This document shows positions 13,001-23,500 of a stretch of 64,000 bases of DNA, in pieces; the first letter of the stretch is position 1; every line of letters begins with the position of its first letter. The notes beneath the pieces were generated by a model. That model saw only the letters and a program-made list of their open reading frames with translations, was not told where the DNA came from and searched no databases. Made by a program: the position numbers and the translations under genes. Source of the DNA: Branchinecta lynchi (Eukaryota > Arthropoda > Branchiopoda > Anostraca > Branchinectidae); NCBI GenBank assembly GCA_023053575.1, contig JAKZAP010000001.1, forward strand, positions 8,882,849-8,946,848, given 5' to 3'.

Positions 13001-13253
13001 GTACACAATCAAGTAGTCCCGGTGTTCTTAATTATGTTCCTGTTTTCAGAATTTCCTGGACAAGAGCAAAGCTGGAGGGCTACATCATATCTGTATTGAA
13101 GTTGATGACATAGAGGAAGCAGTTAAGACTGTAAAGGAAAAGAAAATTCGTTGCCTTAGCGAGACAACAAAGATTGGTGCACATGGGAAGCCAGTAATGT
13201 TCTTGCATCCGAAAGACTGTGCTGGTGTCCTAATAGAGCTGGAGCAAGCATAG
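925..13253 (+). CDS. MCEE: Methylmalonyl-CoA epimerase, mitochondrial (3 exons)
   Basis: Coding exons are 925-1091, 12532-12661 and 13050-13253. They give 501 nt, 166 aa plus stop (human about 176). Junctions are TATAG/GTTTGT..CTAAG/GGATG (phase 2), then ATACAG/GTACTT..TTTCAG/AATTTC (phase 0). The enzyme interconverts (2R)- and (2S)-methylmalonyl-CoA in the mitochondrial matrix, feeding methylmalonyl-CoA mutase in propionate and odd-chain fatty-acid breakdown. It is a VOC (glyoxalase-fold) protein. The expected metal ligands are present: His40 (LNHVAIA), His112 (LHHICIE) and Glu162 (LIELEQA), aligning with human His50, His122 and Glu172. The N-terminus (about 1-30) is basic and Ser-rich, as for a matrix targeting peptide. 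Intron 1 (11.4 kb) is almost entirely nested transposons. The gene converges on the minus-strand KANSL2/INO80D-like gene. Confidence 0.96.
1300..1997. repeat. Fold-back element in MCEE intron 1
   Basis: Two arms of about 265 bp (1300-1564 and 1734-1997) are near-perfect inverted copies around a spacer of about 170 bp. The outer ends read AGTCTAGTACACTAGCCCC and GGGGCTAGTGTACTAGACT. The arms contain internal GGTGCTAGAC/GTCTAGCACC pairs, so secondary structure is nested. No coding potential. Confidence 0.85.
1998..3576. other. MCEE intron 1 segment with short dispersed repeats
   Basis: Mostly unassigned intron. At 2040-2290 the 12-mer GACAATCCAGAT and its complement recur several times. At 3438-3456 and 3461-3479 there is a perfect 19-bp inverted repeat with a 4-nt loop (TTATTCAAACAATGTTTAC and complement). 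The same sequence abuts the ribozyme-like hairpin at 41.6 kb. No exon supported. Confidence 0.5.
3581..4192. mobile_element. MITE with about 40-bp terminal inverted repeats
   Basis: The left end AGGAGGGGTATCCAACCTTG and following bases to 3622 match the reverse complement of 4151-4192, with a few differences. Shorter internal copies of the same motif lie near 3755 and 3985. A related 172-bp copy is at 37235-37406. Non-coding. Confidence 0.7.
4402..4545. repeat. Hairpin repeat with hammerhead-like core (copy 1)
   Basis: An inverted repeat with its centre near 4478 (AAAATGAAAATTTT). The right arm carries CTGAAGA (4499-4505), a CCCTTGCCAAGAAGG hairpin, and GAAA (4525-4528) followed by TATAGCT. 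The left arm carries the same module on the minus strand, with the first C of the core changed. Related copies are near 41.7, 45.9 and 59.85 kb. Confidence 0.6.
4555..4839. mobile_element. C-rich CAGAGGCGT-ended MITE (copy 1)
   Basis: Repeated AAAACAGTCGTTTTT units, then C-runs, ending AAAATATTTTGGATAGTAACGCCTCTG. The same family is recognised at 8810-9033, 41325-41540, 54120-54260, 54430-54640 and 60771-61088. Confidence 0.55.
4850..5290. repeat. Old family A repeat, left part (interrupted by hAT)
   Basis: Degenerate family A sequence (for example GGTGGGGGCTGGAGAGGGAGG, CATGGAACCTAGATATG). It ends ACTACGGT at 5283-5290 and resumes with ACTACGGTGGTGGGATGGAAG at 9754, after the hAT-type element. 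Confidence 0.6.
6424..8805 (-). repeat. Family A repeat inside the hAT element
   Basis: Begins AAGTGCCATATAGCGATTG followed by GTCCGTCAGTCGGTCTGTCGG, then several divergent copies of the family A unit (ATGAAACTTG.., GATCCGACC.., GGGGGGAGTTGGAGGG..). It ends near CAAGTGTCATATGAGCG. The listed orientation is that in which the GACAGACGGAC stretch would come last. Any open frames here are by-products of the repeat. Confidence 0.7.
8810..9033. mobile_element. C-rich CAGAGGCGT-ended MITE (copy 2)
   Basis: Contains CAGTCGATTTTTTGTCAAAC, a C-run and the same end, TTTTGGATAGTAACGCCTCTG, as the copy at 4.8 kb. Confidence 0.5.
9754..10650. repeat. Old family A repeat, right part, with SINE
   Basis: Continuation of the repeat interrupted at 5290. 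Further on is a family A end (GCCAAGTTTCATAGTCCTGG ... ATATGGCACTTG near 10580). A tRNA-derived SINE at about 10290-10395 splits it. Confidence 0.55.
10290..10395 (+). mobile_element. tRNA-derived SINE head
   Basis: An A box (TGGCTCAGTGGTAGAGC, 10311-10317 region) and a B box (GGTTCAAATCC, 10344-10354) have tRNA-like spacing. Between them is an anticodon-like hairpin, TCGGCTTGAAAGCCGA. The 5' and 3' acceptor strands do not pair, so this is a SINE or tRNA pseudogene, not a working tRNA. Confidence 0.65.
10930..12260 (+). repeat. Family A tandem array, about 280-bp unit, with terminal hairpin
   Basis: CGGCTCGGTTATGTCA starts at 10962, 11241, 11522 and 11806, so units are 279, 281 and 284 bp and nearly identical. 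The unit includes ACCAAGTTTCATCTCGATCC and ATCAAGTTCCATCGAGATCC. The array ends with GACAGACCGACGGACGGACAG, AATTGCGATCGCTAC and the small hairpin GGCACTTGGCCGAAGGGCAAG. Located in MCEE intron 1. Confidence 0.85.
12262..12531 (+). other. End of MCEE intron 1
   Basis: About 270 bp with no repeat I recognise, leading into the TATTTTTCTAAG acceptor. Confidence 0.5.
12532..12661 (+). CDS. MCEE: MCEE exon 2 (core VOC strand block)
   Basis: Encodes the block containing LPDHGVRTVFVNLGNTKIEL, which matches the family core. The preceding intron ends TTTTTCTAAG and the exon is followed by GTACTT. The exon's 130 nt (1 + 43 codons) fit the phases on both sides. It was found outside the listed ORFs because it is too short. 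Confidence 0.95.
13050..13253 (+). CDS. MCEE: MCEE exon 3 (second and third metal ligands, stop)
   Basis: Encodes the last 67 residues, with LHHICIEVDD, IGAHGKPVMFLHPKDCAGV and the terminal LIELEQA, then TAG. The acceptor is preceded by CCTGTTTTCAG. Confidence 0.96.
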   Translation, partial: NFLDKSKAGGLHHICIEVDDIEEAVKTVKEKKIRCLSETTKIGAHGKPVMFLHPKDCAGVLIELEQA

Positions 13254-14298
13254 CCGAACGTAGCGATTGAACGATTCGTTTTCTTTATTAGAAATAAAAT
13301 TCGCAGTTGTAGATTACGATACCCGGGTCGGTACAGTGCGCTGATAGAAAATACCTTGTTCGAGGAATAAAAAAGTCGACGCTTTACATATACACGAAAT
13401 CAAACGCTCAAGAGAAAATGTATGTGTTCACTATCAATGCTATTTATGCTCAGACCCATCAAAGCGAGCCTCTACGATCGTCCAGACAGACGCCAGATCA
13501 TTCGTACTCATACACTGAGACCTCAGACAGTCTAAGTTCTTTCAAATCATAAAAAATTAAACGGGTGTCTTGTCAGGCGGTATCCAGGCCCCGCGAACCG
13601 ATGATGACTAAAGCGTAGCTACGATAGGATGGAAAATTCGCCACGCAAGCCGGATTTTACGGCCTGAAGATGAAAATGCGTTCGACCGACAGAATTTGCG
13701 GGTCGATTGACTTTTGGCTTCAATACAGAAAACGCTCCGAGGGACGGATGCAGGGCAAGTAAAAGAAGTCGAAATTGACGGAAAACTGGTTTTCGTCAAT
13801 TTTTTTCACTCTTACTGTGGACTATCGTATACCTTTTCCGTTCTTTCTATTTCCATATCCGCAAAAATACGGTCCGTGTGAACAGTTAAGTCCTGCATGA
13901 ACATTTTATCATTTTATGCTATCTCAAGGATGTCGAGCCTTCTCATCTTTCACAACTGCAGATGCTAGCAACTTGACAAACTACTGGTTTATAAAATGTT
14001 AAGCATCCAGGCTTGGGGAAACGATCCAACCGAAATGCAAGGTACCATGAGGGTTCAACTGCGGCAATAACACTGACAGAAAAGGCTCTAGGATGACTGT
14101 CAGCTCTTCACTTGCTCAACCATTCGTGTAGACCGCCCTGGAGACAGCAGTATTTCTGCACTCAAGAATTAACTTCTAGTCTTAGACTGACGGCGGAATA
14201 GGTCACACACTCTTACACATCAGGAGCAATAAAAATTGCAAGAGAAAGGAAATAGGCCTAACTCCACTCAGCTGCCGAAAGCGTCGGTAGGTTCGCAT
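13254..14298. other. 3' regions of two convergent genes
   Basis: Holds the 3' UTRs of MCEE (plus) and of the KANSL2/INO80D-like gene (minus). Non-repetitive by eye. An open stretch on the minus strand (13608-13799) has no recognisable similarity, and I do not call it a gene. Confidence 0.5.
13293..13298 (+). terminator. Poly(A) signal for MCEE
   Basis: AATAAA occurs 40 nt after the MCEE stop; a second one lies about 70 nt further on, near 13366. Position and sequence fit a cleavage/polyadenylation signal. Confidence 0.6.
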
Positions 14299-14591
14299 CT
14301 AGGACATGGTCGTTTCGGAAATAAGGCTGCCTATGCCAGGCGGACTAGCGGCTGGAACGGGGCTATGGATTCGAAGGAACTGTTCACTATATCCTTTCAG
14401 TATCTCTGGTTCTGCCGCCGAGTCCCAGACAAAGTTCGGCCCCTCCAAGTCGTCGTCTACAAGGGTCTCGATGCCCCTTGACAACATCGCGTCAGCAAAT
14501 GCCGAATCTGACAGTATATCAAACATATCACTGGAGACGTTGTATCCAGCAAGTTCCTCAAGTGCGTCTTCAAAACTTTCGCCACCAATTC
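14299..14591 (-). CDS. KANSL2/INO80D-like exon f (C-terminus)
   Basis: Acceptor CTTCTTTTAG, then 97 codons including TAG. Encodes ESFEDALEELAG, MFDILSDSAF and LSRGIETLVDDDLEG, ending GSLISETTMS. The acidic, helical C-terminus resembles INO80D. The preceding intron (5.8 kb) is filled by nested repeats. Confidence 0.82.
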
Positions 14592-17500
14592 CTAAAAGAA
14601 GAGAGTATGAACTGAAGGCATCGAAGACAAGAACACAATTAGCTCTATTTGCCACTGTCTAGGGAACCGGGAGCTGTACTTTATGTCCCATGGGCTACGG
14701 AACCGGTAGTTCTCACGGAAATCAAACCATATGAGCTGCGATTACGGGATCTGACGTCATTGACTAACGGAAACTTGTATGTGCTGGCTCCCGTTCCGGT
14801 AGTAAGTGAAAATAGCTCACGAAAATTTCATCGCACCAGCTTCTCGTCCGGTAGTCTCACGGAATTGTGTACTCAGAAGTTAGGGAGCGGGTAATTGATA
14901 CCGGAAACTGTATAATTGGAGCTTGTGTCCCGACAGTGTACGTGGAATATAGAACTCACATAATGGTTTGGATGAGAGCTAGGATGCCGTAATTTTTAAA
15001 ATGACCAGCTCACGAACACAGATGGCTATGGGCTAGGGTTCCGGTAGTGCCAAAAAATAAAAAAAGACCAAAGGTTTCGATGGGATCCCAAAAATTCAAT
15101 ATTTGATCCAGACAATTCGGTCTTGTCTTCGCCAGACTCCTTGAACATTTAAATATTAAAATTCAAAAACAGGTTAATCATCTGAGAAAAACAAGCTCAG
15201 GTATTGAATCAGCATGTGTGTTTACCCCTATAAGCCATCTCTGTTTTGACGAAAACTTCCTGCCACTTCTGCCAATTTCCCGGTTTCGGCCGAATTCCGA
15301 ACTACTTTTCCGGCGAAAAAACAAAGCTCAAAAATGAACTCCGCGTATCTTCTTTCCCCAATACTGTACATCTAATCAACTTCAAATAACAAGACCAAAG
15401 GTGTCGATGGGATCCCAAAAATCTAATATTTGATTCAGACAATCGAGTCTTGTCTTCGCCAGATCCAGTCTTGGACAGGCTAATTATCAGAGAAAACCAA
15501 GTTCAGATATACCTCTATAAACCATATCTATTTTGACGATGACCGGGACTTCCTGCCGATTTCCGAGCGAACTACTAGCCCAGCAAACAAAAAAAATACA
15601 GAAACAAAACCAGCGTATCTCCTTATCCCTATAAAGAACATCTAATCAACTTTGAATAAAAGTTTGACTTAAAAAAAAATCCGGTTACAACCGGATTCCG
15701 GAAAAATTATATGTCCGGGTAAAAAAACATCGTCATAAACCGACTCAGCCTCCCTTCTTACCCCTTAATCTGTCATCTACTCGAACTTTTGCTTTTAACA
15801 AATTTTCCGGTTTTGGCCGGATTCCGGGCGAACTACTTGTCCGTCAAGAAAATGATTTTCACCATCGTCTTCAGCATGTCTTCCTACCCCTCAATCGAAC
15901 ATCTAATCAACTTCAAATAAAACTTTCACTTTTAACAAACTTTCCGGTTTTGGCCGGATTCCGGGCGAACTACTCGGCCGATGACAAAATGATTTTCCCC
16001 ATCGTGCTCAGCATGTCTTCTTACCCCATAATCGACTATCAAACTATCAACTCGAAATAAAACTTCTAATTTTAACAAACTTTCCGGTTTTGGCCGGATT
16101 CCGGGCGAACTACTTGTCCGTCAAGAAAATGATTTTCACCATCGTCTTCAGCATGTCTTCCTACCCCTAAATCGAACATCTAATCAACTTCAAATAAAAC
16201 TTTCACTTTTAACAAACTGTCCGGTTTTGGCCGGATTCCGGGCGAACTACTCGTCCGATGACAAAATGATTTTCCCCATCGTGCTCAGCATGTCTTCTTA
16301 CCCCATAATCGACTATCAAACTATCAACTCGAAATAAAACTTCTAATTTTAACAAACTTTCCGGTTTCGGCCGGATTCCGGGCGTACTACTTATCCTTCG
16401 AGAAAATGGTTTTCACCATCGTCTTCAGCATGTCTTCCTACCCCTAAATCGAACATCTAATCAACTTCAAATAAAACTTTCACTTTTAACAAACTGTCCG
16501 GTTTTGGCCGGATTCCGGGCGAACTACTCGTCCGATGACAAAATGATTTTCCCCATCGTGCTCAGCATGTCTTCTTACCCCATAATCGACTATCAAACTA
16601 TCAACTCGAAATAAAACTTCTAATTTTAACAAACTTTCCGGTTTCGGCCGGATTCCGGGCGTACTACTTATCCTTCGAGAAAATGGTTTTCACCATCGTC
16701 TTCAGCATGTCTTCCTACCCCTAAATCGAACATCTAATCAACTTCAAATAAAACTTTTACTTTTAACAAACTTTCCGGTTTTGGCCGGATTCCGGGCGAA
16801 CTACTCGTCCGATGACAAAATAGTTTTCACCATCGTGCTCAGCATGTCTTCTTACCCCATAATCGACTATCACATTAGCTGTTTCAAAATATTTTGTTTG
16901 CCCCTTCATTTAAACCCCCTCCCCCACCCCTAAATGTAGGGCTACATAGCCCATCTACGAACTTGACTGGTCCGACGACCCAACGAATCCTCACACCAAG
17001 TTTCATCAAAATATCTCACTCCCTTCGAGAGTTATCGTGCTTACAGACGGACGGACAGACGGACGGACGGACGGACAGACGGACAACTTTTGCGATGTCA
17101 TAGGTATCCCTCCACTTACGTTTTGGGATCCCAAAAACTCAACTTATAACAAATTTTCCGGCTCCAGCCGGATTCCCGTCGAACTATATGTCCGGGTAAA
17201 AAATGATTGTCATACACGGATTCACCATCTCTTTACCCCTAAATCGAACATCGAATCAACTACAAATAAAACTTAACTTTTAACAATTTTCGGTTTTGGC
17301 CGGATTCCGGGGGAACTACTTGTCTGGGTACAAAATTGTTTTCACATAAGTGTTCAGCATGTCTTCTTACCCCTAAATAGAACATCTAATCAACTTGAAA
17401 TAAGACTTTTACTTTTAACAGACTTTCCGGTTTTGGCCGGATTCTGGGCTAACTACTTGTCCGGCGATAAAACGGTTTTCACCATTGTGTTAAGCATGTC

Positions 17501-20500
17501 TTCTTAACCCTAAATCGAACATCTAATGAACTTCAAATAAAACTTTTACTTTTAACAAACTTTCCGGTTTTGGCCGGATTCCGGTCGAACTACTTTTCCG
17601 ATGACAAAATGGTTTTCACCATCGTGTTCAACATGTCTTCTTACCCTATAATCGACTATCACATTATCTGTTTAAAAATATTTAATTTGCTCCTTAATTT
17701 AAAACCCCTCCCCCACCCCTAAATGTAGGGCTAAATCGCCCATCTCCGAACTTGACCTTACTCTTGACCCAGATAATCCTCACACCAAGTTTCATCAAAA
17801 TATCTCATTCCCTTCGAGAGTTACAGTGCGCACAGACGGACAACTTTTGCGATGTCATAGGTATCCCTCCACTTACGTTTTGGGATCCCAAAAAGTTGAA
17901 CTCACGGACCCGTGTCAGTCATTACACAATCTGGGGAATACCCAATGGTCTGGAAAAATGGGTTTGTAACACCAATTCCCAAGAAGGATACTCCAAAAGA
18001 CTTTTCAGGAGTACGCCCAATAACACTAACACCCATATTTAGCAAAGTTTACGAGAGTTTTCTTTCATCGTGGCTCAAGGATTTCATTTTGACCCAGATT
18101 GATCCGAGACAATATGGAAACATGCGCAAGACGTCTACCACGCATTATCTGGTCAGTCTACTTGACAAAATCCTTAAACACCTGGACGAACCAGATCACT
18201 GGATCAACCTTATCGCCATTGATCTTAAAAAAGCTTTTGACCTCATCTTCCATTCCACTCTGCTAAGGAAGCTTTTAAATGATTTTAGTGTCCATCCTTT
18301 CCTTGTCCGACTAATCGCAGCTTTCCTTTCTGACAGGTCCCAGAGAACAAAGTACGGAAATGTCTTTTCTGACCAACTACCAGTTTACTGTGGTGTGCCC
18401 CAAGGCACTATCCTCGGACCTCTACTTTTCCTGGTCATGATCAATGACCTTGCAGGCTCCTGTGACGACCGTTGGAAATTCGTCGATGATCTGTCGGTCT
18501 TGGAGCGTTGTTACAAAAATATCCGGAGCAGTGCAGCCACCATAATGAATGACATTAGTGAAGAAGCTTCAGTCAACCAAATGACCGTCAACCAAGACAA
18601 ATCAGCCGTCCTAACTGTATCTTTTCTCAGGTCCAATCCAACTTTCCAACCTGACCTACCTGATCAAAGCAGAGTGGAGGAGCTCAAACTTTTAGTTGTT
18701 CATCTAACTTGAGATCTCAAGTGGGATAAGCAAGTACAATCTATGCTGAAAAGAGCAAATATGGGCATAAGGTCTCTCAAAATGCTCTCCCGCCATGGCA
18801 CCCCGAAACACCACCTCCTTCGCATTTACCTTGTGTTCATTCGCCCTTCCATTGAATACTGCTGTCCGGTATGGCATTTCGGTTTAACACGGGAGCAGTT
18901 GGAACGCCTCGAGAGGATCCAGTACCGGTCTTTACTAATAGTATCAAAATCCCGTACATTTCCCTTCTTAACGAGTTCGGTCTCGCATCTTTGTCAAACC
19001 GTAGACACCAACTTTCTACTAAGTTTGGTGAACAACTACTGGAAAACCCCAACCATCGGCACATCCTTCCCCCTCCCCACATTCCCGACCGCATAAGGCC
19101 ACAGAGAATGGCAGCACAAGCAGTTCCTAAGCTCCAACCCATTCGGGCAATTCATGCGCGGTACGAAAGAAGTTTTGTCCCCTCCTTTGTGGGTTTTTTC
19201 AACGCGAAATTTTAAATTCTTTTCCCCTTTTTTGTATTATTTATTGAATTTTTAGCGTTTTAGTTTGTTGCAATTCTTGTTCTTGTGTAATTATTTAATA
19301 TTTGACTATGTAAAAGCGCAATTGTATATAGTTATGTTTGACGAGATAACAAATATCCGGTTTTTTGTGAATACCGTAAGGAATGTTTATCGAATAATAA
19401 AGATTGATTGATTGATTGAGTGCAGACTAGGAAACCGGAAAGTGAACATTTTTAACTTACGGAACCCAACTCCTGCGGGCTAGGGTTCCGGTAGTGCCAA
19501 AAATTAAAATAAAAGCTCACAGACACGCGTCAATATCGACTTTGAGTCCGGTATAGTTCATGGAATTCAACTTCAATGAGTTTGTAATTTTGGCACTACC
19601 GGAACCCTAGCCCGCAGGAGTTTGGTTCCGTGAGTTAAAAATATTCACTTCCGATTTCCTAGTCTGCACTAACATGGGTCCGTGAGTTCAATTTTTTTTT
19701 TTTTGCAATACCGGAACCCTAGCCCATAGCAATCTGTGTCCGTGAGCTGGTCATTTTCAATCAAATACTTGTTGCTCCCGGTACCTTAGCTCTCAATATA
19801 TGGATTCCGGTAGTAAATTTTTTCCATTGTTATTTTCTCTAAGTCAGTGAAAATCCCGGCATCCTAGCTCTCATCCAAACTATTCCGTGAGTTCTATATT
19901 CCACGTGGACACTGCCGGAACACAAGCTCCAATTGTACAGTTTCCGGTATCAACTACCAGCGCCCCAGCTTCTGAGTACACAATTCCGTGAGACTATCAA
20001 GACTCTATCAAGACCGAAAATAACACGGAAGGGGATGCATACGGTGGAGATTAGGATTTCTTGGGTAACAGTGCATTCCCAAATTAATGGTTCGCCCTTC
20101 GATAGGCCGTAAAAAAGGGGGTCAGTCTCTCCGAACTGGACAGTTTGCCTGTCTAAAGAGGAAACTATCCTACAAGCAGGTTTGAATGAGTATGAATCTA
20201 TTCTTTCTTAATCGAAAATAATCCATTTTGGTCGCATATGTAGCTTGCAGCTATTCATAATGGCGTGGTGACACAGCTCACCGCTTCCACCTTATCACTC
20301 AAAGCACGGGCAAGCCAGAGGCAAAATTAATGTAAAAAAGGTTTCTGATCAATAAAGATCCATTGAAAGCGTCTCTCTACGACTGTTGCGGGGATTGATT
20401 CATCTGAAGTCTACTCTACGAGTTCCCAACAGCCTTACCTCCATTCTCAAAGATTCCACGAAACGCCTCTGTCGGGAACGCATCCGCCAGATCATCATCG

Positions 20501-23500
20501 TAGTCCACCTGGTCACTCAAGTTTCCCACGGATTCGACTTCCATTGCTTCTTCGCTTACGGACTCGTGATGGACTTCGGTACGCGGCAGGCGCTCGCTTC
20601 TCGCGTCACTCTCTGCCCACCCTGAAAGTTCAAACAAAAGAACGTGTACTTTTGCTGGATAGGAAAGTCCTAACAGAATAACTGGCTTACTTCAGATTTG
20701 CTATGAGCGTGTTCCACCCTTCTAACAATAGTTACTAGTAGTTACTATTTCCGTTCCATCGTCACGAAAAGTTACTACGCTGACCGTTCCAACCCTGTCG
20801 GAATAGTAACTAATAGTTACTATTTGCTTACCATGCTCGAGAGCGTAGTAACTACGCATCTCTGTAACGTGATTGGTCGGATTCGCCCCTGGCGTGAGAT
20901 CCTGCTGGAAAATAGAAAAATCGTTCCAGCCTTGACGGCAAAAAAAACAGAATTATTGACGTCACGCGTAGTAACTACGGTAAGCAGGATGGAACACGCT
21001 GTATATGACAGGACTGCCCAATATCTCCTGCTCATACGTACAAAACAAACGACAAGCCCAATAAATGTTAAAGCAGAATTTCGACCGGATTTAAAAGAAA
21101 ACCTGGATCGCATTCAGTTTCAAAACATTCAGGTTTAATTCCTCTAAACCTGGTGACATGCTGACAAACGAAAACCTGCAAGCCTACCTGGTTTGGACTG
21201 AATAATCCGGTTATTATTGGCCGTTTTCCGCAAGCTCACGCTTGTTACAGGAGATTTTAATTTCCGACTTCGCTGCGAAGCCCGTCCATCTCTATCCTGA
21301 ACCGCGGAGGGTCGACCTCTTTTTCTTGACTTTTGTCGTGGAACTCGGCGCTGCAAGGACTTACCCTATAATACAAAAGAAATAATGAGACTGTCCTGTT
21401 TCATGGACCTGCGCCATAGTTATTATGATAACTTAAGGCCTGATGATGTCCTCACTTTCAATCACAACGGTCTCAGAGGGCACAACTTGAAAATGAGTGG
21501 TAAGAAATGTCGAAAAGACATTGGAAAATGGAGCTTTAGAAACCGAATAGTAGAATATTGGAATAATCTTCCCAGAAAGTGTTTTAAATTCCGAAAATAA
21601 CAACCAATTCAAAGCAGGCGTCGACTACAATCTGGCTGAAATTCAATTTAGTGTGTAAAGTGTCCCGAGAAATTTATAGAGGCGCCGAATAGTAGAATAT
21701 TGGAACAATCTCCCAGAAAGTGTTGTAAATGCCGCAATTCAAAGCAGGTGTCGAATACAATCTGGCTGAAATTCAATTTAGTGTATAAAGTGTCCCGAGA
21801 AATTTATAGAGGCGAAAGCCTTATTATTGCAATTATATTACTATAAGACACGGAATCGGGGATTCAGATTTTTTTAGCTTTCAGCCGATTGACGTTTTTA
21901 CAGCGTCTGGAGTTCTTTTAAAAGTTTATGTAGGCGGCAACCAGAAGACCATACACGACCATTATGATAGACTCCCTGGGGAAAGGCTCCAGCGTCCCCG
22001 ACTACCGTTATGGCGAGCAAGAACATTGCTACAGTTCAAACAAGTTTCCAATTTCTGAAAAATAGGAAAAACCTGCCCCACTCCGCTCTGTTCCGACTTC
22101 TAACCTAATTTCAACTGCACGGCGAGGGGTTATTCACTAGGCATCGCACTGCAGGCTACATCTAGCCTCAGAATCTGTCTGTTTTATAGTCAGTCTCGAA
22201 CAGAAACTTGAACTTTGTGCGTCAAAAGCTGTTTGTTCTTACAATCCGACCTCGCTAATACAGAACTTCCAAAACTGATAGTTTTCGAAGTCGGGTTTCG
22301 CTGTCCTCAGTGTGTAAGGCTATTTTGAGACTCGAAACTTATTACTTTCTACTCAAGAGCTCAACTCAGGGTTGTCACATTGCTGTTTTCTTACAGATCG
22401 CAGATCTAGGCCTTCGCCATCTCCCGCACGCCAAGTTCTGACCACCTCCCCTGCAACTCTTCCGTCACCGGATCCCGTCTGGATTTATGAATGACACATC
22501 TAGGTTCTATAAAAAGGTCCTGCCCGCGTATGTCATTCCCGAACCGAGACTCCATTTGCACCTACTTCGTCAGTTGTAACTAATTTCACACAGTAAACTA
22601 ATCTAGCAGAATACAAAGGAAAATGCACCCATAGCTTTAAAATATATAAATGGTATATCTAGGGCCTTTGCCTGTCATTCAAGCTCAATCTCGTCCCGAT
22701 TCATCCACTCTCAGTATGCCATCAGACCCCCCCCCCCTCACCCCAACAGTTTGTGGATCCAATCTGGACATAAAAAGAAACGCCTGGGAAAGTGCTTTTG
22801 TCAAGTATCAGGTTTACCACTCCAACTTGGATGGTCGGATCCCGGGAAGTGATAATTTCTATGTCAATGTGGGCAGGTCCCTAATACGCCTGTTAAGCTT
22901 CATTGACCTACACTGTAAAAAGTTCCTCGGAGTAAGGATTAAAGTTAACTGCAGCATTTGTTACTGGGACTAATCTTATCTCTACTGAGATATGATTAAT
23001 CCGAATTAGAGATAAGATTATCTTTTTAAAGACACGATTAATCCCAGTAGGAAATACTGCAAGATTGTTTTTTACAGGGTAGCCAATCTGGAAGTACCTT
23101 AATTCGCGTGCTACAAGGTTTCCGTTACCCCCCCTCCCCCCCCAGCTCCACCTGTAGTTGGATAGTCGTATCCAGACAGCCACAAGAGTCATATGGTTAC
23201 TGGTTAGGTCTCTAATATGACTGAAAAGCTTCAGCGTCCTGGCCCATCTGTTTGCCTGAGCAAAATTCCCAGTAGGGCCATTTTAAAGTGTCATAAACTG
23301 CTTACCACTGACGCAAAATGGTCTGAGCAGAGAGGGACTTCACAAAGGCCAGGGATGGCAGGTACTCCGCAAGGTATGTTGTCCACACCAACACAAGACT
23401 CGAACAACGTTTGGCTTGAACTCTGAAATATGTGATTCCGGCAGAGGCTCGAGCAGGGTAGCGCTACGGCGTCACAGGCAGGAATATCGTCGTCCGACAC

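Noticed and set aside
16894..17103. Protein with TDGRTDGRTD repeats
   Set aside because: The frame is only the GACAGACGGACG simple stretch of family B. The same peptide appears wherever the repeat occurs.
20824..21138. 104-aa plus-strand protein
   Set aside because: It runs through a MITE and overlaps, on the other strand, the intron beside exon d; no domain.
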